A stretch of DNA of 64,000 nucleotides from Leucaena leucocephala (GCA_037074615.1 CM073535.1:2976001-3040000); one strand, 5' to 3'; counted from the stretch's first letter, positions 47,421-59,901 are shown. Notes: generated by a model from the sequence alone, not told the origin. Numbers and translations: made by a program.

Positions 47421-48430
47421 AACTCCTTTAAAATTGACCGGTCCAGAAAAACGAAAGGGCATAAAAGAGATTCGATCTTGATGGTACTAAGATCTCTCTC
47501 GTTTAATTAAAATAGTCATTATTTTAAAGGTTTGCAGATGAATGTAAAAAATTATTAATTATTAAATAAATTAAATTGTAGAAATATATATATATATATA
47601 TAATATTATTATTCCTTCTTCTCCACTTACCAATATAAAACGTGCCAACAAAATGCAGTTAAAATCGTTGCTATCGTCTGTAAAAATAGGGGGAAATTTC
47701 TCAATTTATCCCTATCAAGTGCATCGCACTCGCCCGTACGCAACCTTTTACCCTACTCATAAAAATGCAAATGGGTAGAATTGGAAGAGATCAATTAATA
47801 ATTCATCTCTTTATTTGATGCAAGGTAATTTATAAAGGTGACCATCAATCCCTTCTACGCTATTTTTATTGTCTGAATATAAGATATAATTTAATTTTAA
47901 ATATAAAATTTTAATTTATTTTAATATTTTGTTATATTATCCTCATTAATTAAATTTGTAAATTTTTTGTTCTCTGCGTCATTCTGTCATACACGTACTA
48001 CCCTCGATTGAAAGATGAGTATTTTAAAGAAAGGGACACAATTTTCGTATAATCATGACAGATAATTAATTTAATTAACCATATTTTATATTTAAAATTA
48101 AAAAAAATACACATCTAATAATTAATATATAATATATTTAATTAATTTAAATAGATTAAAAAATTAGTTAATATAAATTTTTTAAATACTGTAATTATTT
48201 TTTTAATTTCTCATATTTAATTCTTATTAATAAAATGTTAATAGAGATAATTTTTAAAAATAATAAATAAATAAGAAATTTTATTTATTGTAAGAAATGA
48301 CTTGTATATATATTTATATAGGAGTAGAGGAAGTAAGATAGGACGTAGATATAGGAAGAAGGGAGACACATGGGGGTGTTGCTGTATGCGCACGTGAATA
48401 TGGATGGCCTTCATGTGCATCCACACCGCC

Positions 48431-48489
48431 ATGCCCTAAAACCTTCTCTCTCATACTAATTGATATATAGAGAGTAGGGTTTAGGGCAT
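48431..48489. other. 21-bp stem hairpin containing a telobox
   Basis: The arm 48431-48451 (ATGCCCTAAAACCTTCTC and on) pairs with 48469-48489 (AGAGAGTAGGGTTTAGGGCA and on): 21 positions with two mismatches and a 17-base loop. The right arm contains TAGGGTTTAGGG, i.e. the AAACCCTA telobox and nearly two plant telomere repeats. It may be a small foldback, a regulatory site or chance; no transposon ends were recognised. Confidence 0.5.
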
Positions 48490-49321
48490 ACATTAATCAA
48501 TTTCACAGCATCAATCCTATATACATCACATCTTTGTGTCCCCCCAACCCATATCTCAACACACATCCACCTCTCCTCATCCTCAATATCACAAATACAA
48601 GTATAAGTACAAAGAATATAAATGGTATGTAACTTTTAGAGAAATTACACTCTAAAAATTAGTTATTAGAGTTTAAAAATTTAACATATTATAAAGTCCA
48701 TGAGAGATGGATCAAAGTCAGAGCGACTTCCTCAAGCTATTGGTCTGTCATAAAGTTATGTGAACAAGAGGGAGTAATGTTGAAATTGGGGTTGAGTTCA
48801 GCCATATCCCAATGTCAAGAATTTAAACTCAACAGGCTCTTCTCATTATGATTACTTGATCAAGAGGGGAACAGAATAATGACCACTTCGTCCCCCCACC
48901 ACGCTCCGAACAATTCATTACTACTCATCTTAGGGAAAAAAATGGAATATTGCAAAATTCCTAAGAAGAAAGAACAAATTGAAATCCAAGAGACAGAGCA
49001 AAGTACAATGGATTGCACGTTAGAGAGGGGTGACTACTTGAGACCCATAAGCTGGAAGGTGCCACTGAGTGATTTTCAATTTTTAATTAAATAATAATAT
49101 CCAAATACGGATGGGCACCCACTAGATTCAAGAGAAACATCCCTTGATATTCATAGAATACTGCTCTTGGCAACCCAGCCATCATCCTCATATCCATATA
49201 CTTTGTTCTATTTCCCTAAATTGTTCCTCGCACCACACTCCTCCTAGAGATTCCCCACCTCCCTAATGAATAATCGTCCTATTTCCGAGCATATCCCCAC
49301 CGAGCATATCAACGGAACTAA

Positions 49322-50288
49322 GGGCATATTTGAATTAATTTTTAAATAATAGATTTTAGATAATAGATTCTAAAAATAATATATTTTAAAAATAAAGATA
49401 TTTAGATGATTAATAATAAAATTATTTTTTATATTAGTAAATTACTAAAAAATATATGATTTAATTAAAAATATGAGAGAGGAGATATGGTAGAGGAGAA
49501 AGAGGAGATATGATAAAATGTAAAGAATAGACAGGCGATAGAGTGGAGAGGAGGGATAGTAGAGAAAAAAGAGTAGAGATGATAGAGTGTAAAGAATAGA
49601 GAGGAGATAGAGTAGAGAAGAGATATGGTAGAGAAGAGAGATGTGAGAGGAGATAAGGTGGAAAAGAGAAATGAGATAAGAAATATGGTATAAGAAAAAA
49701 TAAGAGTAATATAGTAATCGGATAGTCTATAAGTTCTTTTACTATTTTAAAAGCTAATTTAAGGGCCTATTTGGATTAACTTTTGGAGAATATATTTTGA
49801 AAATAATAAATTTTGAGAAAAATATATTTTGGGAAGAATATATTTTTAAAATAAAGATTAGTAGTAGAAATAATTTTTATATTAGTAAATTACTAAAAAT
49901 TGTATGATTTAATTAAAATATGAGAGATGTAAGAGAGTAAAGAAAAAAAGAGGAGAGAAGGTATAAGAAAAAGTAAAGGTAATATAGTAATTAGATAGTT
50001 CATAAGCTCTTTTACTGTTCTAAAAGCTAATTTCAGTAGCTTATTCAAAACCATTGTTTTAGCCAAAATCACTTTTAGACAAATATAACTGTTTGTTTAA
50101 AATTTTCTCAAATCAAGGTTTTGCCCAAAAGAGTTTTTTAAACTTAGGTGCCAAACAGGCACTCAGTAGCTTATTCAAAACTATAGTTTTAGCCAAAATC
50201 ACTTTTAGATAAATATGACAGTTAAAAAAAATTTTAAACTAAAGTTTTGCCTAAAAATGCTTTTCAAACCATGGTGTTAAACACACAC
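49322..50288 (+). mobile_element. Harbinger/Tourist-like MITE (family A, copy c), interrupted
   Basis: The left end GGGCATATTTGAATTAA is preceded by TAA and the right end AAACACACAC is followed by TAA, a 3-bp target duplication. Internal blocks match the other family A copies. Removing the inner element at 49763-50162 plus one 3-bp repeat leaves about 564 bases and restores the conserved 'aaagctaattt..agtagcttattcaaaac' junction. Confidence 0.75.
49763..50162 (+). mobile_element. Family A MITE nested inside copy c
   Basis: A 400-base element starting GGGCCTATTTGG and ending CCAAACAGGCAC, flanked by TAA (49760-49762) and TCA (50163-50165), consistent with a 3-bp duplication carrying one change. 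Its own sequence contains the uninterrupted version of the junction that it splits in copy c, which proves the nesting order. Confidence 0.78.
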
Positions 50289-50879
50289 TAATTAATTATA
50301 GTAAAATATAATTTTTTAAGATAAATTTATATTATATATTATTTAATATACACAAATTAATCTATTAACTCTTATATTAATTATAATAAGTAGATTTATT
50401 TAATTTTTTAAATATATAAAAAATTAATTAGGACAAATGTGTATAACTAAATAATTTATGTCATATCACTGTGATATATTTTTTAAGAAAATAATCCAAG
50501 TGGTTATTTCATAATGCACTCTTAACACATAACTAATTAAACATCCTTTTGTTTGCCTGCTAGGCAAGAAAAATAGGAGAGAACAAAATTCTAAGGATCC
50601 TCTTTTGGCTTTTTCTGTGCTCAGGATATTTCTCCCAAATTTTCAAGGATTTTCTCATAAATTTTGTTGTAAGAAAAAATAATTTATTTTATGTGATGGG
50701 TTGCGTGTGATGCAAAAATAATAGGAAGGTGTAAAATTTAATTATTTCTACCTGGCTTTTGAGATTTCCGTGTTTGAACTAGGAGAGATGACAGTTAGCA
50801 GCCGCACAAGCAATGAAAAGAAACACTTCCGTCATATTTGAAAGATAACATATGCTATTTATAACTAATATAATTTGTT

Positions 50880-51388
50880 AGAATTTTTGGATTTTAAAAT
50901 TAATCTTATAAAAAAAATAAATTTTAGACAATTTATAGAAAAGGGTTTTTAGAGAAGAGTTTATAAAAAAAATAATTTTAAATAAATGAGTATTTAGATA
51001 ATTATTTTCAAAAATATTTTTATTATTGATAAATTATGAAAAAATATACGAATATTGAATGAGGAGAGATAAGATATAAGGGAAGAGAGGAGAGATAGTG
51101 TAAGAAAAGAAAAGAGAGGGTGTGTAAGAAAAAGTATGAGAGAGGAGAGAGGGTATAAGAAAAAATATGAGAGAATGTGTAAGAAAAAGTATGAGTAATA
51201 TAGTAATTGGTTAATTCATAAGCTACTCTGACCAGTTTATCTAAAACTTTAGTTTTAGATCATGATTTAATCTAAAAGCTTGTTTGAATAAATATGGTTA
51301 TTTATTTTATTTTTTAAAAAAATTTAAATTTTATTTAAAAAGATTTTTAAAATTATAGTTTAAAAGGTTAATAAATAGGCCATTTATA
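50880..51388 (+). mobile_element. Harbinger/Tourist-like MITE (family A, copy d)
   Basis: Same orientation and block order as copies a-c: AT arms, a core of repeated 'gtgtaagaaaaagtatgag' purine-rich phrases, then 'agtaatatagtaattggttaattcataagct' and 'cagtttatctaaaactttagttttag'. The core is expanded by internal tandem duplication of the 'taagaaaaagtatgaga' phrase. Borders approximate. It abuts the hAT-like element at 51391. Confidence 0.65.
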
Positions 51389-51390
51389 TT

Positions 51391-52165
51391 AGGGCTGTGT
51401 ATAAAACCCGTGACCCACTATGCCCTGCCCAAGCCGCAATAAAAATACCCTGCCCAATCCGATAAATATAGGGCAGTGTTAGCCATCGGGTTATAAAATA
51501 CAGCCAATATATTTTTTGGGCTGGGTACCGGGCATAGGGGTTGCGCTGCCCATGAGCACCTATTCTTTTATTTTTTTTATTTTTTCTCTATCTTAAAATG
51601 GAGAATATGATAGCTACGGGTGACTATAAAGTAATTTTAGAAATATAAGGAGTTAAGTAGGTAAGTTGTATCTTTTAATATTTATAACTATACTAATTTT
51701 TTCTTCTTTTTTAACTTTATTAATTATCATATAATTGTATTATAAAGTATAATTATTTATTTTATTTTTTAAAATACTTTATCTTTGTCAATATTTGGGA
51801 GATTGATACAAAGTTATAATTACAAACTATTTAAATTTCAACACTTATTTTTTATATGCAATGGATCTCAAGATTTTAATTATTATATTTATTCTCTTAT
51901 TCTTAATAGATTATAAATATTTCTCTTATTCTTAATAGATTATAAATATTACTTAACTCTTGAAGACACATGAATATGGTATTATTTTATAAGTTCATAA
52001 TTACATATTTTTTTCACAATATGAGTATGACATCACGATTTAGATATATCCAACCCGTTCATGCCCAGCCTAAAATTATTAGAGCTTTTATCGAATAGGG
52101 CCAGGTATCAGATATAGTATCAGATAGGAGAGCTGTTCTGCATAACTTTATCTATGTATACTCCT
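51391..52165 (+). mobile_element. Non-autonomous hAT-like element (family B, copy 2)
   Basis: About 775 bases that align nearly end to end with 7588-8353. The ends are AGGGCTGTGTATA and TATGTATACTCCT, imperfect inverted repeats. AT-rich flanks (atttatat and aattatat) could be an 8-bp duplication with one mismatch. A short local duplication ('tattctcttattcttaatagattataaatatt' region, about 51890-51950) distinguishes it from copy 1. No transposase frame. Confidence 0.62.
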
Positions 52166-53452
52166 AAATTATATGATATGTTTTTTTTTTGTATTTTAAT
52201 GACTGTTTTTGGTGGTGGGAAAGCGATCCATGATGGCTTGGAAAATGGAGGAAGGAGGAAGGAGCAAAAAGGTCAAAAATAGTGTGGGGGTGGAAATTCC
52301 ATCCGCTGTTTTGAAACGGAGGAAGGAACAAGAAAGCGAGAGGTTTTGAAAAGCGTGTGGAATAATATAGAAAAGCAATGTTCCTCGTAAAACACGCTCT
52401 TTTATGGGAGGTAATTATCGGTCTGATGAATGCGACAACCAGCAGTAAAGTTTTTTTCTTTTTGAAAAAAAAAACTTCTGCAAGCTAAAGCGTTGCTTAA
52501 TTAATCAAAATTATAAAATTTTGATTTTATTTTAAAATGTTTTCATTTTATATTAATTATTATTTTTACATTAATTCACTCTTTATTAACAAGAATATCA
52601 TAGTCAGATACCATTAAATTAAATTACGTGCAATATAGATTTTTTATCAACTTTTTAAAATTTTAAGCCTTATGTATAACCTTAAGCCGAAGGTATTTTG
52701 AAAAGCATGAAGGGGCTATTTTACTTCTGAGTCAAATTAATTAAACAAGATTACTTATTATAGGAATTGTGATTTCCCGGAGTAGGAATAAAATTATTTA
52801 AGAGCATGTTCCACCCTTGGCAGTCATGTCCCGCACAAACATCAGACACTCATGGTAATGTATATTTTATAAATATTATAAAAACATTTACTATTTGCAA
52901 ATTATTAACAGCACAGGTTATTATTATATATAGTACCTCGTACAGATCACAAACTCACGCTATAATTATAATTATAATAAGTGTTTAATATAAGATATAA
53001 TTAATTTTAATTTTAAATATAAAAAATATGTATTTTATATATTTATTAATTTTCTCATAAATTATCTTTATCTATATTATTTTAATAATAATTAAATAAA
53101 AAAATTAAAGAAAAATATTAAGTTATTTTAAAAAAATATATCTTATTAACTATTTTTTAATATAATTAAATTAATTAATTATGTCATATATTAATTACTG
53201 ATAAGTATAATTTAAAAATAATTTAATTTATTATTTATTATTAATAATTTTTTAATTATATCCTTATATGTGTGTTTATTGAAAAAATATTTTATTTTTG
53301 TGTTTTACTAAATTAATTGAGAACAAATAAATATACATATAATTTTCTATAAGTAAAGGTATAAAGCGGTGTTATCAAAACCAGATCATATTGGAAACCA
53401 ATCGTAAGTCTGGTCCGAAAAACCCAAAAAAACTGGCTACAAAGTGAACTAA

Positions 53453-53961
53453 GAGTGTGTTTGGAAACACCCTAAATTATAGTTTGAAAAGGGTTGTTGG
53501 CCCCAAATCTGAATTTAGGAAAATTTTTTATCAAACAGACTTTTAGACTAAACCATAGTTTAAAATCAAGGTTTCAGATAAGCTGGTCAGAGCAGCTTAT
53601 AGAACAGTAAAAGAGCTTATGAACTAACCAATTACTATATTACTCCTACTTTTTCTTACACATTCTCTCCTACTTTTTCTTACACCCTCTACCCTCTCTC
53701 TTATTTTTTCTCTCTTTTCTTTCTTATACCCTCTCTCCTCTCTCATCTCATCTCATCTCTTATCTCTCCTCATTTAATACTCATACTATTTTTCGTAATT
53801 TACCACTTATAAAACCCCTTCTACAAATAACTATCCAAACACTCATTTATCTAAAATCACTTTTTTTCTATAAGTTCTTCTAGAAAAATCCTTTTTCATA
53901 AACCATCTATAATCCCATTTTTTTTATAAGCTAATTTAAAATTTTTTTTCTAAACACACAC
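53453..53961 (-). mobile_element. Harbinger/Tourist-like MITE (family A, copy e)
   Basis: A 509-base element flanked by TAA on both sides. It begins GAGTGTGTTTGGAAA and ends TTTCTAAACACACAC, a 15-bp inverted repeat with mismatches. Orientation is opposite to copies a-d: it starts with the 'tgtttggaaacacc ... ccatagtttaaaatcaagg ... cagataagctggtcagagcagcttatagaacagtaaaagagc' side, and the core is pyrimidine-rich. The best preserved copy in the window. Confidence 0.78.
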
Positions 53962-55805
53962 TAAATAAAGAACCAGTCAAAAATGGGTCAGGACAGATTT
54001 TGCTTTAAAAATCTATAACTCAAAATTATATTATTTTGCATTTTTATTTGTCTTATTTTTAACTTTAATATCGAGGATGTGAGCTGTTCCTTAGTTTTAT
54101 TTGATTTAATTAATTGGGCTTGTAAAAACACAAGTAGCTTGGAACTAAATCCAGGTTGCATAGGATCGGTATGTTCAAGCGGATCGAGTTTGTCTATCTT
54201 TCTTTCTTTCTTTTTTCAAATTTAAAAGACATTTACAATAATTTTTAAATAATATAAATCTTTTTTATATGTCTATATGCCAGCATAATATTTAAATACT
54301 GTTAAATCTAATTTATAGTATTTTAAAAAAAATATATTTATATCAATTTAAATTTAAAATATTATATTTAAATAGCAAGAATAGTTTTCGTCATGATCAA
54401 CATATATATAAATCCTTTTTAGACTGTTTAAAAGATTTCTTTTTAACAAAATGAAAGCTAGGTGAGGCCATGTTAAACCCAAAAAATTATATAATAATGA
54501 AAAAATAAAGAGGGAGTTAATGGAATGTGAGGCTAAAATTAGTTGGATATCAAAGGTATCTAAATTCTCAACGTATAGGCTGGGCTAGGGGGAGCTTTAG
54601 AGGAATAGAGGGTATTGACCATATATTCCCAATACATGGAATTTGCATTTAGAGACAGATCCATTGCATCCTTTTATTTACTTTGACTAATCCCTTCCCT
54701 AATTATCATCCCTCTCTACCTTTTCTTCTTTTCTTTTGTTTTTGTTTAGTCACTCCCTTCCCTTTTATGTGTCCTCTTCGGGTAAAGCTCGCTTTTTATT
54801 TTTGGCCTCAAGAGCAAGATTTCTTCAAAAGCATTTTCAAAAGCCAGCTTTTTATTAATAAATATAAAGTCGTCACTTCATCCATACCATTCAACGCTCG
54901 ATACTGTTGGCTAATTACTTTGGATGAATCTTTACAATTTGGATGCTCATCATCACAAACAGTTATTCTCCCTTCTTTTCTTTTCTTTTTTTCTAGCTGA
55001 TGAACATACATTCTCAAAAGCATATGATATGTTCCATTGAACTTTGATAGTTTTGTGCCAAATATTCTACAAATATCTGGTCAATTTCAACAGGCTTATG
55101 AGGATGGCGTATTCCATTACGTAACTATGTTTTGACGCATAACCAAGAAATAAAATAAGCAAATCTTTAGATATTTAATTAAGAATCCTAATATTAATGT
55201 TTATTTATTATGGATTACATACAGGCCGGTCTCGTTCTATATTTAATCTCGATTTATCGAGAATTTTGCTTAATTTATATGTGATGATTAGATAACACAT
55301 AAGTGAGCCAGCGTAATTATTTAAGCCATTTGGAGGGAGCTTAAATAGTACGAGTGATCCATAGATAACAACATAACAATATTCTCTTGCCTAGTTCAAC
55401 TAAACAGACCCTAAAATATAAACAAATATAGCGTTGGATAATAAGTGGTATATTAAATAATTAACAGTATTATATATTAAAACATTAGTTTAATTATTTA
55501 TAATTATATTCAATGTAACTACGATAGGGATATTTAAAAAAATAATAAATAAAATAGATTAAAATTTTCTATTATGACAAATTTAAATCCTTATGTAACC
55601 CTAAAAAGTAATATGTTTCTAATAAATTTTAAAAATAGTTAACAATTCATGTAAATATTTATCAGCAAATATATATAGGTTTTAAATAATTTATTAATAT
55701 ATTGAATTTTTATATTTTATACATTAACAAATTATTGCCAGACCTAAAAGATATTGTTCATTTTATGTCCTTGTTCATGAAGTGGGGTTTAAATTTCCAC
55801 ATAAT

Positions 55806-56298
55806 AGTGTATATAGTGTAAATTTAGATTTTAAACTTAAGTTTTATCAAAATTTAAGTTTTGATAAATTTTTAAATAAATAATTATATTTGTTAAAAAG
55901 ATTTTTTTGACTAAAACCAATGTTTCATATAAATTAATTAGAATAATTTATAGAACAGTAAAATAACTTATGGACTAACCAATTACTATATGAACTCTAC
56001 TTTTTCTTACACTATCTCTCATATTTTTTCTACACTTTTTCTCATCTCTCATTTATTTTCTATACTTTTTTTATATTTTATTTATCTTCTACACCCTCTC
56101 TCCTTTATTTTCTACCCTCTCTCATTTACACCTTTTCTTATCTCTCATATATTTATAATTATACACTTTTTCATAATTTACCAATAATGAAAGTACTTTT
56201 GAAAATAACTATTAAAATTATTTTTTTCATAAATTATTATCTATAATTTTTTTTAATTTTTTTATAATATCTTTTTTAAAATCTTATCCAAATAGACC
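55806..56298 (-). mobile_element. Harbinger/Tourist-like MITE (family A, copy f)
   Basis: Same orientation as copy e, with 'ttatagaacagtaaaataacttatggactaaccaattactatatgaa', a CT-rich core and a right end ATCCAAATAGACC whose complement GGTCTATTTGGAT matches the family terminus GGGCCTATTTGGATT. The left end is degraded and approximate. Confidence 0.68.
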
Positions 56299-56323
56299 TA
56301 TCTAATAAAGTTTTTGGAAACTT

Positions 56324-56360
<37 letters not shown>
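56324..56360. repeat. (CA)n(TA)n compound microsatellite
   Basis: A CA run (56324-56342) followed directly by a TA run (56343-56360), just downstream of MITE copy f. Confidence 0.9.
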
Positions 56361-57200
56361 ATACGACTGAATTGGATTTTCTCTTCTTTCCGCATGGTTA
56401 ATGATTTAGTTAGATAATATTTGAATTGACAACCATATGAATATCGTACTCCAAATACCGCAAATGTCAAGTTGATGGGTTCCACATTTTATTGATAACC
56501 ACGAAATTAGATCATCCCCGTCAATGGATTACGTGTAATAACTCCGAGAAATATAAATTTCATTAATATAATTAATCAGAATAATTTACCATTATTTTAA
56601 TTTTCTGGTACGTGGGTATTTCTATTATTTATTAATTGACCATAGTTTTTAATCTCATATTACGTGTATGTTTTAAAAATATGTGAATATGGCAACGACT
56701 TTGGGGAACAAATTCTTTTTATTTTATTTACTTATTTGCGTTGCCCCAAAGAAAATGATCAGAAACTATACATTGAATTTTGACCCATTTGCAAAAATAT
56801 CAGCCAAACTTCTAATTGTCATAATTACGGCAATTTTGGTTTAGCTATCACGCATATTGAGTATTGACCCCTTCAATGGCCTTTGGCGTCATTGTAAAAT
56901 TATTATCATTATAAAAATGGATAATATCAAATTAATAATTTCATACATAGCTTTATAAACAATCGGATTATTTTAATTATAAAAAAATGATGTATCTATC
57001 AGTACCTAAAAATAGTTCACTCTTATGTCATACTAAACTAAACTACTAAACACCCACAAAAACACATATTTAATTTAAAAATGAGGCTTTTTTTTATAAA
57101 TATTGTTTTGGTACCCTCTCCACGGTCAATTTCTTATTTTCTTTGAAGTAAATATATTATATTAAATCGAATCCGGCAAGGAAACAAGGCACGAGTTCAC

Positions 57201-57219
57201 AAAAAAAAAAAAAAAAAAA
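57201..57219 (+). repeat. Poly(A) tract
   Basis: Nineteen consecutive A. No SINE head or coding remnant is recognisable upstream, so a retroposon origin is not supported. Confidence 0.85.
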
Positions 57220-58602
57220 CAGAGAACGTCGCTATAATCATGTCTTGAAGACAGAGTGTTGCCTAAACACTAGGTGGGACGTCCTACGCATACATGCATG
57301 CATGCTCCCTCTTCACATCTCCTCAAATATTCAAACCCTTTTTCGCTCTTCTTCACCCTCACACTAATTTAGCTTTGTTATATATACTCCTTTCTATCCT
57401 CAGTACAAGTACCGTATAATTAATTTGTATACGTTAAAAAATTAGTTAAAAATTGATTATTTATAATAAATATATATTTGTTTTTATAAAAATACTATAT
57501 TTAATCATGCATGTGCTATGGATCTATGTTTTAATATAAACCTCCTTGCATAATCAATTTTAAATTTGATGAATAAAGTTAATTGAAATATTCAATTTTA
57601 AACTAATTATTTTTTATTCAACTCCTATATTTAGAAACGGTGAGTACTTTTTATCCCAATCATGAAAAAGCTATCATAACTATTTATTCATTTTTTATTA
57701 TTAGACTATTTTCTTCTAATTAAATGTAAATATAAAGTTGTATAAGTATAATAGTTAGACATTATTATTTCACTGATTATAAATTGTTAATGTAATTGTT
57801 GTTTTATCATTTTTCAACTAGTTAACAGACCAATGTTCTTTTAAATTTTGTGTTGGGTCTGGATAAAAAATTGAATTTTCATGTAAAAATAATGAGTTGA
57901 GACTTGATAAGAATATTATTTTATTTTACTTTCACTCTCAATCATGATTCATATTTTTGTTAATTTTATTGCGATATATATATTTTTTGATGATTATGTA
58001 TGTGGTGGTTATTGGACCACTTAGACCATTTAGGCAAAGGCTGCTAAAATTGGGGCCTCGGAATTGAAGTATTGAGCTCTTCTGTGGTGGTTTTCCAAAC
58101 AAATTATTTCTTAGTGTTTTTTTTTTCCTGATAAGAAAGGACTTCACATACATGTCTTCTAAATTTAGATCAACAAATTTTTTAGTAATATTCAAGAATG
58201 GCATATAAAACTTATAAATCAGACAAATTAAAATTGATCATATGAACACGCTGAGTAATTTCTTAACAAATATCATTAAAAATGATACTAAAATTACGAT
58301 CATTCAGATAATTATTATAATTAAATTTGATCGATTTTTAATATATGAAAGACAAATTATAATTTCATCACTGTATTAATTGATAAAAAAATTTCACTTG
58401 TAGTCGCTACATGCCACACGTGGCAGCTAATTCTTAAATTTGAAAATATAATTTAGTGAGGGAGGCCTGGAGTTCTGATATCTGACGAGAAGATGGAACA
58501 TTGAACATGGAATTGAAGGAATTTAATACTTGCTTATAAAGAAAAAATTAATGGAAAATAAATACAGAAAGAAACGTCTGAGAGAAAATAAAACAAATCT
58601 TT

Positions 58603-59901
58603 TTGGGCGTGACGAGGACGTTTTGGTTCAAAAGAGCGTCTAAGTTCCCTTCATGTAACCATGTGGGCCCCCTCCCTCCTTCCTCTGCCTCTGTCTCCCT
58701 CTCTCCCTCCCTCTCTTCCGTCCTTCTTTATTCTCCAACTCCAACTCCCTCCCTCCCACGAAACAACGGCGTTCTCTCTCTTTTCCCCTCGTTTTCTCCT
58801 TTCCATTTCTGGTTTTTGCTTGGCATTGGAAAATTCATACATACACCGAAGCGGAGAAATTTATAAGATACAGTTAGGAATCCATTGTTTCCTGCAAATT
58901 ACTCCGTGCCTTCTTCCTGCGCAGGACTTCTAATCGAAGGGGACGTGCCCAGTTTCTCTTCCTGCGTCTTTCGCATCGATTTACAGGGCGACAGTTTGGT
59001 GGATTTGTTCCCATTAGCTGGGTTCTTTCTAATTCATACTTTAATTTGTTGCTTGATCAAGTGGGGTTCGTTTCTATTCTTCCCAATGGAGGTGGTCAGA
59101 GGGTTGCACCTGTAGCAATTACTGTTTGTTATGTAGTATTGAGCAGTGGCGGAGTGTTTGATGCTGAAGGAGTTGGAGATGGATTTGTGTTTGTTTGTAA
59201 CGTATCTTGAGCAGCCTAAACTGTCTCGAGGGCGAGGTTAAGATCTGATATGAGAGTTGAATATTGAACTGCAATTGGGGTTTCTTTACTACAGTGGTGT
59301 TTTTTAGCAGGTAAAATTTCCATTTTAGGTTGCATTACTGGGTTTTTTTTTGGACGGTGAACGTTGGTGGGTTCCCTTTTTGTTTTGTTTTTCTTTTTAA
59401 TGATTTTCTTGGCTTCGCCTCCCTTGTGACAGTCGATAGGGGCAGCATAGCTAAGATTATTTAATTGTTGTATTTCTTTTATATTTGTTCTTAAAATGTT
59501 ATTTTGGTTGAGAAAAATGTCCTCTTCAGTCGCACTGTTGATGCGCCATTTCTTCCCCCTCCACCTAAACTTTATGTAAGATTGGATGAAGGTTGGAGCT
59601 GAAATCACATAATGGAAATAGCTCGGATCACAAAATTTGGGGAAATAATTTTTGGTTTTTTAGATGCTTGTATTGCTTGGTCTCTCATATTGTTTCTGTT
59701 CATATTTGCTCGGATCTAATATCTATCCTAGTTCTAAATTTTGTTGAACTTTTCTCACAGGACATAAAAATTGACGGCTGGGAGTTAGAAGAAAAAATTG
59801 CTGAAGGCCTATTCGTGTTGTCTAACTTGGTTATCAGCTGGGGCGAGGGACTGGTTTTATCTATATCTTTAGATGGGTTGAATAAGTAACGTTCTGGATC
59901 A
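58603..59901 (+). promoter_or_regulatory. Promoter-proximal region and long 5' leader of the ETR2-like gene
   Basis: A CT-rich block (58666-58760) after an AT-rich promoter is typical of a plant transcription start and 5' leader. A strong acceptor (TTTTCTCACAG, ending 59760) 141 bases before the start codon, and a donor-like CAG|GTAAAA at 59311, suggest at least one leader intron. Several upstream ATG frames occur (for example those from 58603, 58661 and 58885) without recognisable domains; whichever stay in the mature leader would be upstream ORFs. Exon limits are inferred. Confidence 0.5.

Larger units (their letters stand above)
42516..58602. other. 16-kb gene-poor region rich in small transposons
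   Basis: No gene is supported between the TAC1-like gene and the ethylene receptor. The sequence is strongly AT-rich and contains a Stowaway MITE, two nested SINEs, five family A MITE insertions, a hAT-like element, hairpins and simple repeats, listed separately. Open frames of 60-105 codons here are low-complexity and lack domains. Further AT-rich stretches (about 47865-48250, 50290-50480 and 52975-53320) share 'ataagatataattaatttta'-like phrases and are probably decayed relatives of one another. Confidence 0.55.

Noticed and set aside
54683..55000. 105-codon frame in the gene-poor region
   Set aside because: Phe/Ser/Pro-rich product of a pyrimidine-rich stretch with no family signature.
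49322..56298. CRISPR-like or satellite array, because of repeated phrases
   Set aside because: The repeats are dispersed, in both orientations, and bounded by TAA duplications and inverted ends, so they are MITE copies.
57201..57219. Processed retrogene tail
   Set aside because: No coding remnant or SINE head upstream and no flanking duplication seen.
58603..58933. Overlapping frames of 87-90 codons in the CT-rich block
   Set aside because: Composition is dictated by CT-rich leader DNA (Ser/Pro/Leu repeats); no conserved domain.
59216..59608. 130-codon minus-strand frame in the ETR2 leader
   Set aside because: Lys/Asn-rich antisense of an AT-rich leader or intron; no domain and no promoter context.
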